Positions 52,876 to 62,548 are shown, numbered from the stretch's first letter. The stretch is 64,000 nt of DNA from Bdellovibrionales bacterium (GCA_016786465.1 JAEUWC010000014.1:62001-126000), one strand, 5' to 3'. A program made the numbers and translations. The notes: a model not told the origin generated them from the sequence alone.

Positions 52876-54317
52876 TTGACCTTCTTCTTAAAGAAATCCG
52901 GTGACTTCGGCAATGATTCAAAAATAATCGGGTCGACACGGACGATTTCGCTTTTAGGAACCAGCATGTCGCGAGCGAAAACTTTGTCGCTGGACTTCCA
53001 AAAAACAAGGTCGCGCTTGGTTTCGCCCTTTTCATCTGCGATTTGAACGCGGATGCCGCTTTCTTCACCCTTGGGTTGGGTCTTGCCCAAGAATTCGGTA
53101 ATCTTGTTTCCCGAAATTCGATCCAAGAACTGGTTCACCTGATCCAAGTCGGCTTCGGATTTGTCGGCGGCCAGAAGCCACTTGCCCGCCATGTTTTCCA
53201 GAACCAATGGGTTTCCGCCCAAAGCGCCGCCTGAAAAGCTGAGCTTCTTGGCGCCAAATCGGTCCATCGAAGTGATCAGTTTGGTTAAGCGGATGTCTTT
53301 CAAATCCTTTAGGAAGCGATCCTTCGAACTGGGTTCAAGTTCGTACAGAACTTCGGTGGTCGAAAGCGTTGCATAAAGCTTGAAGTCATTGACTGCGGGT
53401 TTTCCCGAACCGCCTTTTTGATAAAGGCTTAAAGTGATCAAGTCCGCATCGCGTTTCAGATCAAACTTGGCCACGCGCTTTGCGTTGGAAAGAATCGACT
53501 TGGATCGAGCGTCGGTTCTTTTTTCGGAAATAAAGTCCTTCGCCGTCATGTAAGCAATCGCGTTCAAAAGCGTATCGATGTTTTCGATGTCGCCTGCGAT
53601 GTCCTGATTCAAAACCCAAGACGTGTCCTTTCGGGTGGCGTCCCATTTTCCTTTTGGGCCTTCGAAATGAATCGCTTTGATTTCGTGCGGGTTCCAGGTC
53701 ATCAGCTTTTTGTCGCGCCAGTGACTGGCTGGGTGTTCCAGATTGGTTTTAAAGTGATTGGCGATCAGCAGAACTTTCTTTTCGTCTTTTGGCAATGCGT
53801 ACTGAGAATCGCCAATCGGGTGCGTGTCACCCAAAATCAGCGAATAGACCGTTCCGTCTTCCATCGTCAGTTCAACTTTCTTCGCTGACTTTCGGCTGGT
53901 TTCATCCAGCCGATATTCTGCAAGAAGCGTCTTTTTCTTGTCTTCGGTTTCAACCGTCAGGTCGATGGTGTCCGAAGGGGCTAGGGTCGTCAGTGACGAA
54001 ACCAAAGAATTGACTGAACTGTCGTCGGCTTTCAAAACCAACGGTTCGACCCATTCCCATTTCGATGAATCGCCGGGCTTGCAAAGCTTGCCCTGGTCCA
54101 GACATCGGAACTTGAAAGACTTCTTTCCATCCGAAACCCGGATAGTGGCGATCGCCTTTCCCTTTAAAGGAAGGGCCTTTCGATCGGATTCGTCCTGAGC
54201 TTCTTTTTTCGGGCGGTAGCTGGTTTCCAGCCAAAGCGCGACACCCCCCAGCGCTACTAATGTCACCGCCAGGATCAGGGGCTTCTTCCAATTTGCTGCC
54301 TGGTAGTGGGTGGTCAT
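52872..54317 (-). CDS. DUF4340-domain membrane-anchored protein
   Basis: 481 residues. One membrane segment (LILAVTLVALGGVALWLET) and a long extracytoplasmic beta-rich domain of repeated subdomains (DDSSVNSLVSSLTTL, IDTLLNAIAYMTAKDF, LDQVNQFLDRISGNKITEF), the recognised DUF4340 pattern found beside GldG-like transporter genes. Overlaps the GldG-like gene by 4 bases. Probably an envelope component of the exporter. Confidence 0.85.
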   Translation of the reverse strand: MTTHYQAANWKKPLILAVTLVALGGVALWLETSYRPKKEAQDESDRKALPLKGKAIATIRVSDGKKSFKFRCLDQGKLCKPGDSSKWEWVEPLVLKADDSSVNSLVSSLTTLAPSDTIDLTVETEDKKKTLLAEYRLDETSRKSAKKVELTMEDGTVYSLILGDTHPIGDSQYALPKDEKKVLLIANHFKTNLEHPASHWRDKKLMTWNPHEIKAIHFEGPKGKWDATRKDTSWVLNQDIAGDIENIDTLLNAIAYMTAKDFISEKRTDARSKSILSNAKRVAKFDLKRDADLITLSLYQKGGSGKPAVNDFKLYATLSTTEVLYELEPSSKDRFLKDLKDIRLTKLITSMDRFGAKKLSFSGGALGGNPLVLENMAGKWLLAADKSEADLDQVNQFLDRISGNKITEFLGKTQPKGEESGIRVQIADEKGETKRDLVFWKSSDKVFARDMLVPKSEIVRVDPIIFESLPKSPDFFKKKVK

Positions 54318-55885
54318 AGACGCTTCCTACGAATCCAAATGACGATCCCTGCAACGCAAATCGACAGCGGCGCAATGATCAAAGTGATCCAGAAAATGAT
54401 CGACGCCGTCATCTGCGACATTTCAAACTTGGCAGGACCATCTTCCTTGGTTCGAATCGAAATCAGATTTTCGTCGCCCATCAACCAGTTGATGGAATTC
54501 ACAAAAAGATCCGCGTTTCCGCCCGCGCGTTGAAACGCGTTGTTGGCGATGTTTGCCGAACCCAGCGCCACGATTCGGGTATTGCGGGTGGCTTTCGAAT
54601 CCTTCTTCTTTCCTTCCAAGACCACGGCCAAGTTGATCGGCTGGCCCTTGTCCACTTTTGGATCGTTCTTGGGTTGCCCTTTGGCCAAAGACGCGAAATC
54701 GGTTTCGCCCCATGCCGTTGGCATTGCGCGAACCAACCATTCGATCTTCAGTTCCGGCGGCGCGCCGGCCATGATTTCAACCGATCTTGAAAACGGGAAG
54801 AAGGTCTGAATGGTCATGTCCTTCCCGATCGGATGCGACTTTGCGTAAGTCTGGGTCATCGCGATCGAAGGGTCCATGTTGGCCAACCTAGAAATCGGAT
54901 CAATGATCAGGTTTCTTTCGAACTTGATGAACCAAGTGGCCAAAAGAGCGCTGATTTCCGGCATCGTTTCGCTGCCTTTAGGTTCGATGTCGCCAGCGAC
55001 CAGAAGTCTTCCGCCGGCATCCAGGTAATCTGAAAGGGCTTTGACTTCGGCGGGAAAGAAAGACCGTGTCGGTCCGACCATGACCAAGACTTCGCAATCG
55101 TCGTTAGAAATCTTTCCGTCCTTAACGGCTAGATCCTTCACTTCGTAATTTTGACCTGCCATGATCTTCTTCACGGCGTCGTAGCCATCTTGTTCAGTGC
55201 TGGTGAAGCTTTTTTCGCCGTGACCGGTGGTGGCGCAAACGTGCTGAATCTTTTCCTTCGAAAGACGAATCAGCGTATTCGTCAGCTTTTCTTCGGTCAG
55301 TTCTTCCAGCTTTTCGGTTTTAACTTTTTCAGGCTTACCCGCTTCACCCGGTTGAGTGATCATGATCTGCGCGGTTCCTTCGCGGCGAATTCCGGCAGCG
55401 CGGGCGCGCGAAGGTTCTTTCAGAGGATCGACCCATTCAACAACGAACTTGGTGCTCAAGGCTTTGTAGCGTTCCAAAAGATCTTTGCCTGGGGTCGGGA
55501 TTCCCACTTTGGCGTAATAGACGATTTTTACTTCGGTCTTTAGATCCCGAACCACTTTCAACGTTTGTTCGGACAGGGTGTTGATCTTGTTACGGGTCGT
55601 GTCCCACTTGAACGGGTAGCGAGCCCCCAAGAAATTCACGACGCCCACAATCGAAATCACCAAAAGGGTGGTGATTGCCGAATTCAATCCAAAGGCGGCT
55701 TGCCTGGATTTCAGGGCCTGCCGGTTTTCAAAAAGCAGGGCGCCCAAGATTCCCAGGACGACGACCGCCAGCGCGATTGAAACCCAGGGAAGTTCGGGAA
55801 GAAGAATGTTTGAAAACAGAATTCCTAAAAGCAGGAATCCCAGGACGGAAAACAAAACAGGAAGGTTCTTCATCAGTTTTTTCAT
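54314..55885 (-). CDS. GldG-like ABC transporter auxiliary protein
   Basis: 523 residues. Two N-terminal helices and a third at about 68-85, then a large extracytoplasmic domain: RYPFKWDTTRNKINTLSEQTLKVV is the GldG/ABC-2-type signature; YYAKVG, VEWVDPLKE and DYLDAGGRLLVAGD follow. A final helix with RRKRL tail returns to the cytoplasm. In Bacteroidetes GldG pairs with GldF and GldA. Adjacent genes here give the same trio. Role in gliding motility here is unproven. Confidence 0.85.
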   Translation of the reverse strand: MKKLMKNLPVLFSVLGFLLLGILFSNILLPELPWVSIALAVVVLGILGALLFENRQALKSRQAAFGLNSAITTLLVISIVGVVNFLGARYPFKWDTTRNKINTLSEQTLKVVRDLKTEVKIVYYAKVGIPTPGKDLLERYKALSTKFVVEWVDPLKEPSRARAAGIRREGTAQIMITQPGEAGKPEKVKTEKLEELTEEKLTNTLIRLSKEKIQHVCATTGHGEKSFTSTEQDGYDAVKKIMAGQNYEVKDLAVKDGKISNDDCEVLVMVGPTRSFFPAEVKALSDYLDAGGRLLVAGDIEPKGSETMPEISALLATWFIKFERNLIIDPISRLANMDPSIAMTQTYAKSHPIGKDMTIQTFFPFSRSVEIMAGAPPELKIEWLVRAMPTAWGETDFASLAKGQPKNDPKVDKGQPINLAVVLEGKKKDSKATRNTRIVALGSANIANNAFQRAGGNADLFVNSINWLMGDENLISIRTKEDGPAKFEMSQMTASIIFWITLIIAPLSICVAGIVIWIRRKRL

Positions 55886-55887
55886 GA

Positions 55888-56658
55888 TTACCTCCAGCGG
55901 TAGCTATCCAAGATGCGATGGGTCAGGAAAAGAGAAATTCCAACAAAGGAAAGGTAGAAGATCACGTCCGGAGAATTGATCGAACCTTGTCCAAATTGCC
56001 CAAAGTGATTGATCAGCGAAAGGTAGTTCAGGACATCTGCCGCAGTCGAAGAAGCGCTCATGGCGGCCCAGCTGATCAGCCAAAAGAAAAGACAAGTGCC
56101 AAAGGTCAGCGCACCCGCCACGATTTGGTTTTCAGTCATCGCCGAAAACAAAATCCCGATGGACAGGTAACAGCTGGCCAAAAGCAGGGTCCCTAAAAGC
56201 GAAGTGAAGATCGGGCCTGGGTCAGGCGTTGTCGAAGTGAAAAGAACGACGGGATAGATGAAAGTCATCGCCAACATCACGCAGACCAAAAGGAACGAAG
56301 AAAAGAACTTTCCCAAAATGATTTCAGTTAGGGTCACGGGTGATGTGATCAAAAGCTGAATCGTCTGTAGCTTTCTTTCTTCGGCGAATAGTCGCATGGT
56401 CACAAACGGCAGCATGAAAAGAAAGATCACGGCCATGTTTCCGTAAAGCGGGCGCACCACAGCGTCGGTGATCGATACTTTCTGACCTTGTTGGGCGAAA
56501 CGGGCGGATTCAGTCACAAAGTGCTGAAGGCTGTAAAAAAACATCCAACCCATGATCCCTAGGAAAGCGCCGATCACGATGTAAGCAACGGGGCTTGTGA
56601 AGTAGCTTCGGAAATCTCGTCTTGCGATGGTCCAAATATTTCTGATGGTCTGGTTCAT
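55888..56658 (-). CDS. ABC-2 type permease, GldF-like
   Basis: 256 residues with six helices. Starts NIWTIARRDFRSYFTSPVAYIVIGAFL, the typical start of this permease family; MRLFAEERKLQTIQLLITSPVTLTEIILGKF is the ABC-2 coupling-loop motif. It is two bases upstream of the GldG-like gene and eight downstream of the ATPase gene. It should form the channel of the exporter. Confidence 0.9.
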   Translation of the reverse strand: MNQTIRNIWTIARRDFRSYFTSPVAYIVIGAFLGIMGWMFFYSLQHFVTESARFAQQGQKVSITDAVVRPLYGNMAVIFLFMLPFVTMRLFAEERKLQTIQLLITSPVTLTEIILGKFFSSFLLVCVMLAMTFIYPVVLFTSTTPDPGPIFTSLLGTLLLASCYLSIGILFSAMTENQIVAGALTFGTCLFFWLISWAAMSASSTAADVLNYLSLINHFGQFGQGSINSPDVIFYLSFVGISLFLTHRILDSYRWR

Positions 56659-56665
56659 GTCGGCC

Positions 56666-57592
56666 TCACACTTTCTCTTCGGTGGTCAGCTGCAGGAAGA
56701 TTTCCTCTAGACTGACTTTCTCGGATGAAAATTCCAAAACACCCATTCCGGTTTTCACGGCGGTTTCGACGATCAGGTCGCGAACTTCTGAACCGCCGGG
56801 CTTGATTTCAATGACCAGCTTGGTTCCTGCCGGAGAAACACTGGAAACCCCAGGCAGCTTGGAAAGCGCATCAATCGCGGCAGGGTTTGGGTTTTTGACT
56901 TGAAGGGCGTAAATCAGGCCTTTGCGAAGGCGTGCCTGAAGCTGATCCATCGTATCTGTAGCCACGATCTTGCCGCGGTTGATGACGATGATCCGCTGGC
57001 AGGTCGCCGTGACTTCAGGAAGGATGTGGGAGCTGAGAATCACGGTGTGATCACCGGCTAGTCCTTTGATCAGTTCGCGGATTTCAATGATCTGTTTGGG
57101 GTCCAGACCCACCGTGGGTTCGTCCAAAATCAGAACCAATGGGTTGTGGACCAACGCTTGTGCAAGTCCCACGCGCTGACGGTAGCCCTTGGAAAGATTG
57201 CCGATGATTCGGTTGCGAACGCTTCCCAGGCCCGTGCGTTCGATCGCGTAGTTGATCGCCGAATTCATTTTGTCTTTGGGCACTTGATGGATTCTTGCGG
57301 CAAAATCCATGTAATCGCCCACGGTCATTTCCAAATACACGGGCGGGGTTTCGGGCAGGTAGCCGACGTTCTTTTTCACTTCCAGGGGATTTTCAAAAAC
57401 GTCGAAGCCAGCGACGCTTGCCTTTCCGTCGCTAGCGGGCATGAAGCCCGTTAAGATTTTCATCGTCGTGCTTTTTCCAGCGCCGTTGGGGCCAAGAAAA
57501 CCGACCACTTCGCCCTTGGAAACTTCGAACGAAAGGTGATCGATGGCCAGGCGCGGACCGTACAATTTGGATAGATTGGAAACCTGGATCAT
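56666..57592 (-). CDS. ABC transporter ATPase, GldA-like
   Basis: 308 residues. Walker A GPNGAGKSTT, signature LSKGYRQRVGLAQAL, Walker B LVLILDEPTVGLDP, and HILPEV for the switch His. C-terminal domain with MDQLQARLRKGLIYAL is typical of GldA/CcmA-class exporters. GGAGGA precedes the ATG. It heads the operon GldA-GldF-GldG-DUF4340-Yip1. Confidence 0.92.
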   Translation of the reverse strand: MIQVSNLSKLYGPRLAIDHLSFEVSKGEVVGFLGPNGAGKSTTMKILTGFMPASDGKASVAGFDVFENPLEVKKNVGYLPETPPVYLEMTVGDYMDFAARIHQVPKDKMNSAINYAIERTGLGSVRNRIIGNLSKGYRQRVGLAQALVHNPLVLILDEPTVGLDPKQIIEIRELIKGLAGDHTVILSSHILPEVTATCQRIIVINRGKIVATDTMDQLQARLRKGLIYALQVKNPNPAAIDALSKLPGVSSVSPAGTKLVIEIKPGGSEVRDLIVETAVKTGMGVLEFSSEKVSLEEIFLQLTTEEKV

Positions 57593-57654
57593 GAGTCCTC
57601 CGGGGGTGCTGTTTTTACAGGATAAAACGAACTATAGGCTCAGTTCGGCAACTG

Positions 57655-58101
57655 TCAACTTCGAGCCTGTAGTCGGCGGTTGATTCGGCGCTTCAGTGGG
57701 CCCCGCAGATGCGCTAAATACGCGAAAATCCAAAGTCCAGCGGTGATCAAATGAATCCAGATCCAGGCGCGCCGCCAATTTTCCAACACAGCGGTTTGAA
57801 TCAAGTACCCCGAGAAGACCATGGGTAGCGCGTTCCCCATCATGGCCAGCCCGGATCTTCGGCGCTTGGCGCGCGACTGATGAAACTGGGCCATGACATG
57901 CGAATTCCAGATCAGTCCGACCGCGAAAACCAAGACGGGCGCAGTGATCAGGTGCGCAACACGAAGGCTTTCTTCCCAAGGATGAACGGGATTTCCAAAT
58001 TCAGAAGGGGGTTTTTCAGCCAAGTATCGGGCGTACGCATAGACCAGACCACTGATTCCAACTAGGGCGTTTGCAATGTGCTGAAGTAGCGATCCTGGCA
58101 T
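57655..58101 (-). CDS. Four-helix His-rich membrane protein, probable heme b reductase subunit
   Basis: 148 residues from an ATG in an ATGA overlap; a longer in-frame start is rejected. Four membrane helices. Helices 2 and 4 share a motif: AHLITAPVLVFAVGLIWNSH and IHLITAGLWIFAYLAH, i.e. HLITA...FA...H, which suggests internal duplication and two pairs of possible heme-ligating His. The C-terminus is Arg-rich, on the cytoplasmic side. Together with the FMN-binding gene it looks like a small transmembrane electron carrier. Family not certain. Confidence 0.65.
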   Translation of the reverse strand: MPGSLLQHIANALVGISGLVYAYARYLAEKPPSEFGNPVHPWEESLRVAHLITAPVLVFAVGLIWNSHVMAQFHQSRAKRRRSGLAMMGNALPMVFSGYLIQTAVLENWRRAWIWIHLITAGLWIFAYLAHLRGPLKRRINRRLQARS

Positions 58102-58664
58102 CACTTGGGTTTTCCGTGTCCCAAGGTTTTTTCTAAAGCCAGAATTTTTCGAACCGCTTCCGTTGTCGCTTGCGCGGTCAAGGTTGAACCCGTGATCAAC
58201 GGGATGTCCTGACGGATCTGAAGACGGGGTTCCAGTTTCTTGCCTTGGTAGGTCAGGTACCAATTGGTTTTTGGGATGTATTCCAAAGGTTCGTCAAAGC
58301 TTAAAACTTCCACGCGGCTGACGATCGGTTCGTCCTGGGGCTTAACCGCGGGTTCCAGAAGCACCAAGATCGTTTCGGGTTTTGTGCGTACTCGGTGTGC
58401 ATCGAAATAAACGACTTTTCGGGTCGGTGGGGCACCCGCGCCAGATTTCGCCGGACAGGTGCCCACATACCGAACCACCATCGCAGAATCGACTTTCGAT
58501 CCAGAAGTTTCGGCTGCTTTGCTTTTTTGATCTTCGGTTAAAAAATGGGTTTCACGGTCCACCTGGCAGTCCGGCAACGCAAGTTTCATCGCTTCATCGA
58601 CGTGAAGGAATACCTTGGCTTCTGCGGACGCAATCAGTGCGAAAAGCGAAATTAGAAAACCCAT
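58101..58664 (-). CDS. FMN-binding-domain exported protein
   Basis: 187 residues with a signal peptide ending AEA. The C-terminal third carries ITGSTLTAQATTEAVRKILAL, which matches the FMN-binding/flavinylation motif of RnfG/NqrC-type domains, where ApbE attaches FMN to a Thr. A single Cys pair (DCQVD, GTCPA) lies in the N-terminal half. It overlaps the porin gene by 13 bases and the membrane protein gene by one base. Probably an extracytoplasmic flavin carrier. Confidence 0.8.
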   Translation of the reverse strand: MGFLISLFALIASAEAKVFLHVDEAMKLALPDCQVDRETHFLTEDQKSKAAETSGSKVDSAMVVRYVGTCPAKSGAGAPPTRKVVYFDAHRVRTKPETILVLLEPAVKPQDEPIVSRVEVLSFDEPLEYIPKTNWYLTYQGKKLEPRLQIRQDIPLITGSTLTAQATTEAVRKILALEKTLGHGKPK

Positions 58665-59956
58665 CCCAGTCCCATGTTCATCACATTAATGCCTGTTCCG
58701 GCCTGGTTTTTCCAGTCTTGGTAATCGACGGTGAAGACCACTTGTTCAATGGGTTTCACTTGGAAGCCCAGGGTCAGGATCTGGCGGTCGTTCGCGGGAT
58801 CGCGAGTCGCGTTTGCGGCGACTGCCGCCTGGGTGTCCAGGCGTTCATAGCGAACAAACGGGGTCAGTCCGGCGGCTTTGTTCAGCCCAGGCACTGAATT
58901 CAAAAGCGTGCGTAAATTGTACCCCAATTGGAAGTAGTAGCCGTACTGCTTGGATCCTAGCCCGGCAGTGCCGGTGTTTCCGGTCGCCAAGTTGTAGACG
59001 TCGGTTCCGCCTAGGGTCGACATCGCGTAAACGCTGCGAATGTCCCAGCTGTTCCACTTCAGATCCAAGTGCGCTTCGGTCATCGCCAGATTCAGGGTTC
59101 CTAATTGTACGACCCCCTGAGCAGCGTTCGTGCGGTAGTGGGAAGCGCCAACCAAAAGCCCTGCGACCCCCGTATAGTCCAAGCGTCCAACCCATGCGGG
59201 CCTTTCAAAGACCGCTTCCGAAGCGCCCTGGCGACCGTCGCGCACGCCATCGGCGGCATCGAACCCCTGCGCGTCCAGCGCCGTCGTTACATAACTGCGG
59301 TAAGAAAAGTTTCCGACGTCACCGAAAACGCCCACACCAAATTCGTTCCAAGTCGCGGGGATGATTTTCCGTTCGACTTCGGGTCTTGCCACGCCCAAGA
59401 AAACGGTAGGTTCGTGAAGTTCGTTAATCAAGCCCACGGGCATCAACACGTTACCGGCGCGCAGGTTAAATCCAGGGTTGATGAAAAAGTCCATGTACGT
59501 AAATTCGACGGCCACTGCGCCAACTTGTCCGCCCGGGCCGGTTTCAGTTCGGGCGTGTTCGAATTCGATTTCGCTGTTCAGCACGATTCGATCTGAAAAT
59601 TTGTAACCCAAGTAGGCGATGACCCGCTGGGTGTCGCCCGTGTTGTATTCGCCCGAGGGTGTGCCGTCGTCCTTCGCTGCCATGGGATTTCTAAAGATCA
59701 GTTCTCCATATCCACCCAAAGACACGCCTTCCTTGTTGCGGTAGACCTTCGAAGCCGCAGGTCCCAAGCCATATTGGTTACGGTCAGCGCGTGCGGCGCT
59801 GTCACCTAGCTTCAGATTTTCGATTTCCTTCGAAAGAATTTCGATCTTCCGATCGAGTTCAGCGTTGGTTTGACCCATGGCTGGGGTAGGGATCGTTCCG
59901 ATGGCTAGGGTTGTCAGAGAAATTAGGGCTGGGACTAAGGCTCGTTGCAGACTCAT
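58652..59956 (-). CDS. Outer-membrane porin-like protein under Fur-box control
   Basis: I use the ATG at 59956 (AAGGA 10 bases upstream), which opens a signal peptide ending AMGQ. 434 residues. After cleavage there is a short coiled coil (AELDRKIEILSKEIENLKL), then a barrel of alternating strands (GGYGELIFRN, VLNSEIEFEHA, FGVGVFGDVG) ending GLGWVF with C-terminal Phe. The layout is that of phosphate-selective or general porins with an N-terminal coiled coil. A 23-bp palindrome like a Fur box is 27 bases upstream, so expression should rise under iron limitation. Confidence 0.85.
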   Translation of the reverse strand: MSLQRALVPALISLTTLAIGTIPTPAMGQTNAELDRKIEILSKEIENLKLGDSAARADRNQYGLGPAASKVYRNKEGVSLGGYGELIFRNPMAAKDDGTPSGEYNTGDTQRVIAYLGYKFSDRIVLNSEIEFEHARTETGPGGQVGAVAVEFTYMDFFINPGFNLRAGNVLMPVGLINELHEPTVFLGVARPEVERKIIPATWNEFGVGVFGDVGNFSYRSYVTTALDAQGFDAADGVRDGRQGASEAVFERPAWVGRLDYTGVAGLLVGASHYRTNAAQGVVQLGTLNLAMTEAHLDLKWNSWDIRSVYAMSTLGGTDVYNLATGNTGTAGLGSKQYGYYFQLGYNLRTLLNSVPGLNKAAGLTPFVRYERLDTQAAVAANATRDPANDRQILTLGFQVKPIEQVVFTVDYQDWKNQAGTGINVMNMGLGWVF

Positions 59957-59983
59957 TTGAGATATTTCCTTACGGGGATTTCG

Positions 59984-60006
59984 ATGTTGAGAATCATTCT
60001 CAACAT
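59984..60006 (-). promoter_or_regulatory. Fur-box-like 23-bp palindrome
   Basis: ATGTTGAGAAT-C-ATTCTCAACAT is an uninterrupted perfect palindrome. Its core TGAGAATCATTCTCA agrees well with the known Fur consensus GATAATGATAATCATTATC, which other bacteria use with GAGAAT/ATTCTC half sites. It lies 28 to 50 bases before the porin ATG, where it would overlap a promoter. Confidence 0.75.
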
Positions 60007-60039
60007 GCCCCGAAGGCTTTGTCAACCAGGCGCGTTGGA

Positions 60040-61647
60040 TCACATCCGGAAAACGCCGAATTGGGTCTTCTTTAAAGGAGCGTTCAGCGTCGTCGAAAGG
60101 CCCATCGCCAGGGTCTCGCGCGTTTTCCACGGGACCAAAATTCCATCATCCCAAAGGCGGCCCGTTGCATTGTAGGGACTGCCGTCGCGTTCGTACTGAT
60201 CGCGAATCGGGTCCTGGATCTTTCGGATTTCGGCTTCTGATAGTTTCTTTCCCTGGGCTTCCAATTGTTCAACCTTCACTTGCGAAAGAACGTTGGCCGC
60301 CTGTTCGCCCCCCATGACCGAAATTTTTGAATTGGGCCACATCCATAAAAAGCGGGGCTGAAACGCGCGGCCGCACATTCCGTAATTACCGGCTCCAAAG
60401 GATCCGCCAATGATCAAAGTCATTTTCGGGACCTGAGCATTGGATACTGCGGTGACCAGCTTTGCGCCGTCTTTGGCGATTCCGCCGTTTTCGTATTTCT
60501 TTCCGACCATGAAGCCCGTGATGTTTTGTAAGAAAAGAAGCGGAACGCGGCGCTGGGTGCAAAGTTCGATAAAGTGCGCGCCTTTCAGCGAACTTTCACT
60601 AAATAGAATTCCGTTATTCGCGACGATCCCCACTGGGGTTCCCCAGATGTGTGCGAAGCCCGTGACCAAGGTGTTTCCGTAAAGCGGTTTGAATTCGTGG
60701 AATCGTGATCCGTCCACCATTCGCGCGATGATTTCGCAAACGTCGAAAGGCTTTTTCAGATCGGTCGGCAGAATTCCCGCGATTTCAGCTGGATCATACA
60801 AAGGGTCTTCGGGTGCGATCCGGGCGATTCCGGCAGGTGCCGGACGATTCAGATGCGACACGATGTCGCGCGCGATTTCCAGCGCGTGATCGTCGTTTTC
60901 AGCCAGGTGATCGGTCACGCCGCTGGTTCGCGAGTGAACGTCGCCGCCGCCTAGTTCTTCGGTCGTGACGATTTCGCCAGTCGCGGCTTTGACCAGCGGG
61001 GGGCCGCCCAGAAAAATCGTCCCCTGATTTCGCACGATGATCGTTTCATCCGACATCGCCGGCACGTAGGCCCCGCCTGCCGTGCAAGATCCCATAACGA
61101 CCGCGATCTGCGGGATTCCTTCAGCGGACATCGTGGCTTGATTAAAGAAAATCCGGCCGAAGTGATCGCGGTCGGGAAAAACTTCCGCTTGCAGCGGCAG
61201 GAACGCACCACCGGAATCGACCAAGTAAAGACAGGGAAGTTTGTTTTCACGCGCGATTTCTTGGGCGCGAAGGTGTTTCTTCACCGTCATGGGGAAATAG
61301 GTTCCGCCTTTGACGGTGGCGTCGTTGGCGACGATCATGCATTCGCGCCCGTGGATGATTCCGATTCCGGTGACGACGCCGGCGCCAGGGGCGGCCCCGT
61401 CGTAAAGGCCGTGGGCGGCCAGCGGCGAAAGTTCTAGAAAGCTGGATCCTGGGTCAATCAGGCGCGCGATCCGTTCGCGAACAAAAAGCTTTCCGCGTTT
61501 TTCATGCTTTTCGCGCGCTTCTTTTCCTCCGCCCTGCGCCGTTTCTTGAAGCTTCGTTTCCAATTCCTTAGCCAGACCGTGGTGGTATTCGGCGTTCTTT
61601 TTAAAGTCAGTGCTGTTGGTTTGAATCTGGCTTTTGATGACGGGCAT
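60040..61647 (-). CDS. Acyl-CoA carboxylase beta (carboxyltransferase) subunit, methylcrotonyl-CoA type
   Basis: 535 residues, normal for the beta subunit of methylcrotonyl-CoA carboxylase. Signature blocks: [100 protein letters not shown] and [26 protein letters not shown]. It transfers CO2 from biotin to 3-methylcrotonyl-CoA in leucine breakdown. It is divergent from the enoyl-CoA hydratase and biotin carboxylase genes. Confidence 0.93.
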   Translation of the reverse strand: MPVIKSQIQTNSTDFKKNAEYHHGLAKELETKLQETAQGGGKEAREKHEKRGKLFVRERIARLIDPGSSFLELSPLAAHGLYDGAAPGAGVVTGIGIIHGRECMIVANDATVKGGTYFPMTVKKHLRAQEIARENKLPCLYLVDSGGAFLPLQAEVFPDRDHFGRIFFNQATMSAEGIPQIAVVMGSCTAGGAYVPAMSDETIIVRNQGTIFLGGPPLVKAATGEIVTTEELGGGDVHSRTSGVTDHLAENDDHALEIARDIVSHLNRPAPAGIARIAPEDPLYDPAEIAGILPTDLKKPFDVCEIIARMVDGSRFHEFKPLYGNTLVTGFAHIWGTPVGIVANNGILFSESSLKGAHFIELCTQRRVPLLFLQNITGFMVGKKYENGGIAKDGAKLVTAVSNAQVPKMTLIIGGSFGAGNYGMCGRAFQPRFLWMWPNSKISVMGGEQAANVLSQVKVEQLEAQGKKLSEAEIRKIQDPIRDQYERDGSPYNATGRLWDDGILVPWKTRETLAMGLSTTLNAPLKKTQFGVFRM

Positions 61648-61726
61648 GGCTGCAAACTAGCAAATGACGCAGTGAATCCGCAAAAATTTACTCAGAGCAT
61701 GCAAAAGGTTGTGTCAGAACATCGGT

Positions 61727-62548
61727 ATGTCCAAAACCTATACGATGATCCAGGTTTCCCGGAACTCGACGCATCCTTCTGTCTTGGAAGTGAAGTTGAA
61801 TCGCCCCGAAATTCGAAACGCGTTCAACGAAGCGATGATCGAAGAACTGACCCATGTTTTTCAAAAGGAAGTTTTGGATGAATCGGTTCGCATCGTCGTG
61901 CTTTCTGGATCGGGATCGCACTTCAGCGCCGGCGGCGACCTGAACTGGATGAAAAAGTCCGTTGAAATGGACCATGCAGGAAATCTTGCGGACACTCGAA
62001 GACTTTCCCGAATGTTTGCATCGATGAATGAATGCCCCAAGCCCTTGATCGGCGTGGTCCACGGGGCCGCGATCGGCGGCGGTGTGGGAATGGTCAGCGT
62101 GTGCGATATCGTGATTGCGACCGAAGACACGCAGTTTAGTTTAAGCGAAGTCCGCCTGGGAATTATCCCCGCCTGCATTGGCCCCTTTGTCGTTGCAAAA
62201 ATCGGCGCTTCACACGCGCGGGGACTTTTTATTTCCGCAGAACGGTTCACCGCCAAGCGTGCTTTGGAAATCGGATTGATCCACGAAATGGTTTCGGACC
62301 AGGCCGGGCTGAAGACGGCTTTGGATCGCCTGCTGGGCAACATGACCCAGTGTGGACCCAAGGCGATGGCTGCCGCCAAGCGCTTGGTCTTGGAACTCAG
62401 CTGGCCCGAAAAGCGTTCAAAACATCCAGATCCGATTGAATTCGTTTCGCAGATGCTGGCTGAAATCCGCGTGTCGGACGAAGGCCAAGAAGGACTGAAG
62501 GCCTTTTTAGAAAAGCGGAAGCCCGGCTGGCTTGGGGGCGCGAAGTGA
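61727..62548 (+). CDS. Enoyl-CoA hydratase/isomerase, probably methylglutaconyl-CoA hydratase
   Basis: 273 residues from the ATG at 61727 (an in-frame GTG at 61709 is possible). Crotonase-fold markers: LNRPEIRNAFNEAMIEEL, SGSGSHFSAGGDLNWMK and VVHGAAIGGGVGMVSVCDIVIA, with Glu in SLSEVRLGIIPACIGP. Its place between the two carboxylase subunits points to the 3-methylglutaconyl-CoA hydratase of leucine degradation (LiuC-like). It overlaps the next gene by GTGA. Confidence 0.85.
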   Translation: MSKTYTMIQVSRNSTHPSVLEVKLNRPEIRNAFNEAMIEELTHVFQKEVLDESVRIVVLSGSGSHFSAGGDLNWMKKSVEMDHAGNLADTRRLSRMFASMNECPKPLIGVVHGAAIGGGVGMVSVCDIVIATEDTQFSLSEVRLGIIPACIGPFVVAKIGASHARGLFISAERFTAKRALEIGLIHEMVSDQAGLKTALDRLLGNMTQCGPKAMAAAKRLVLELSWPEKRSKHPDPIEFVSQMLAEIRVSDEGQEGLKAFLEKRKPGWLGGAK

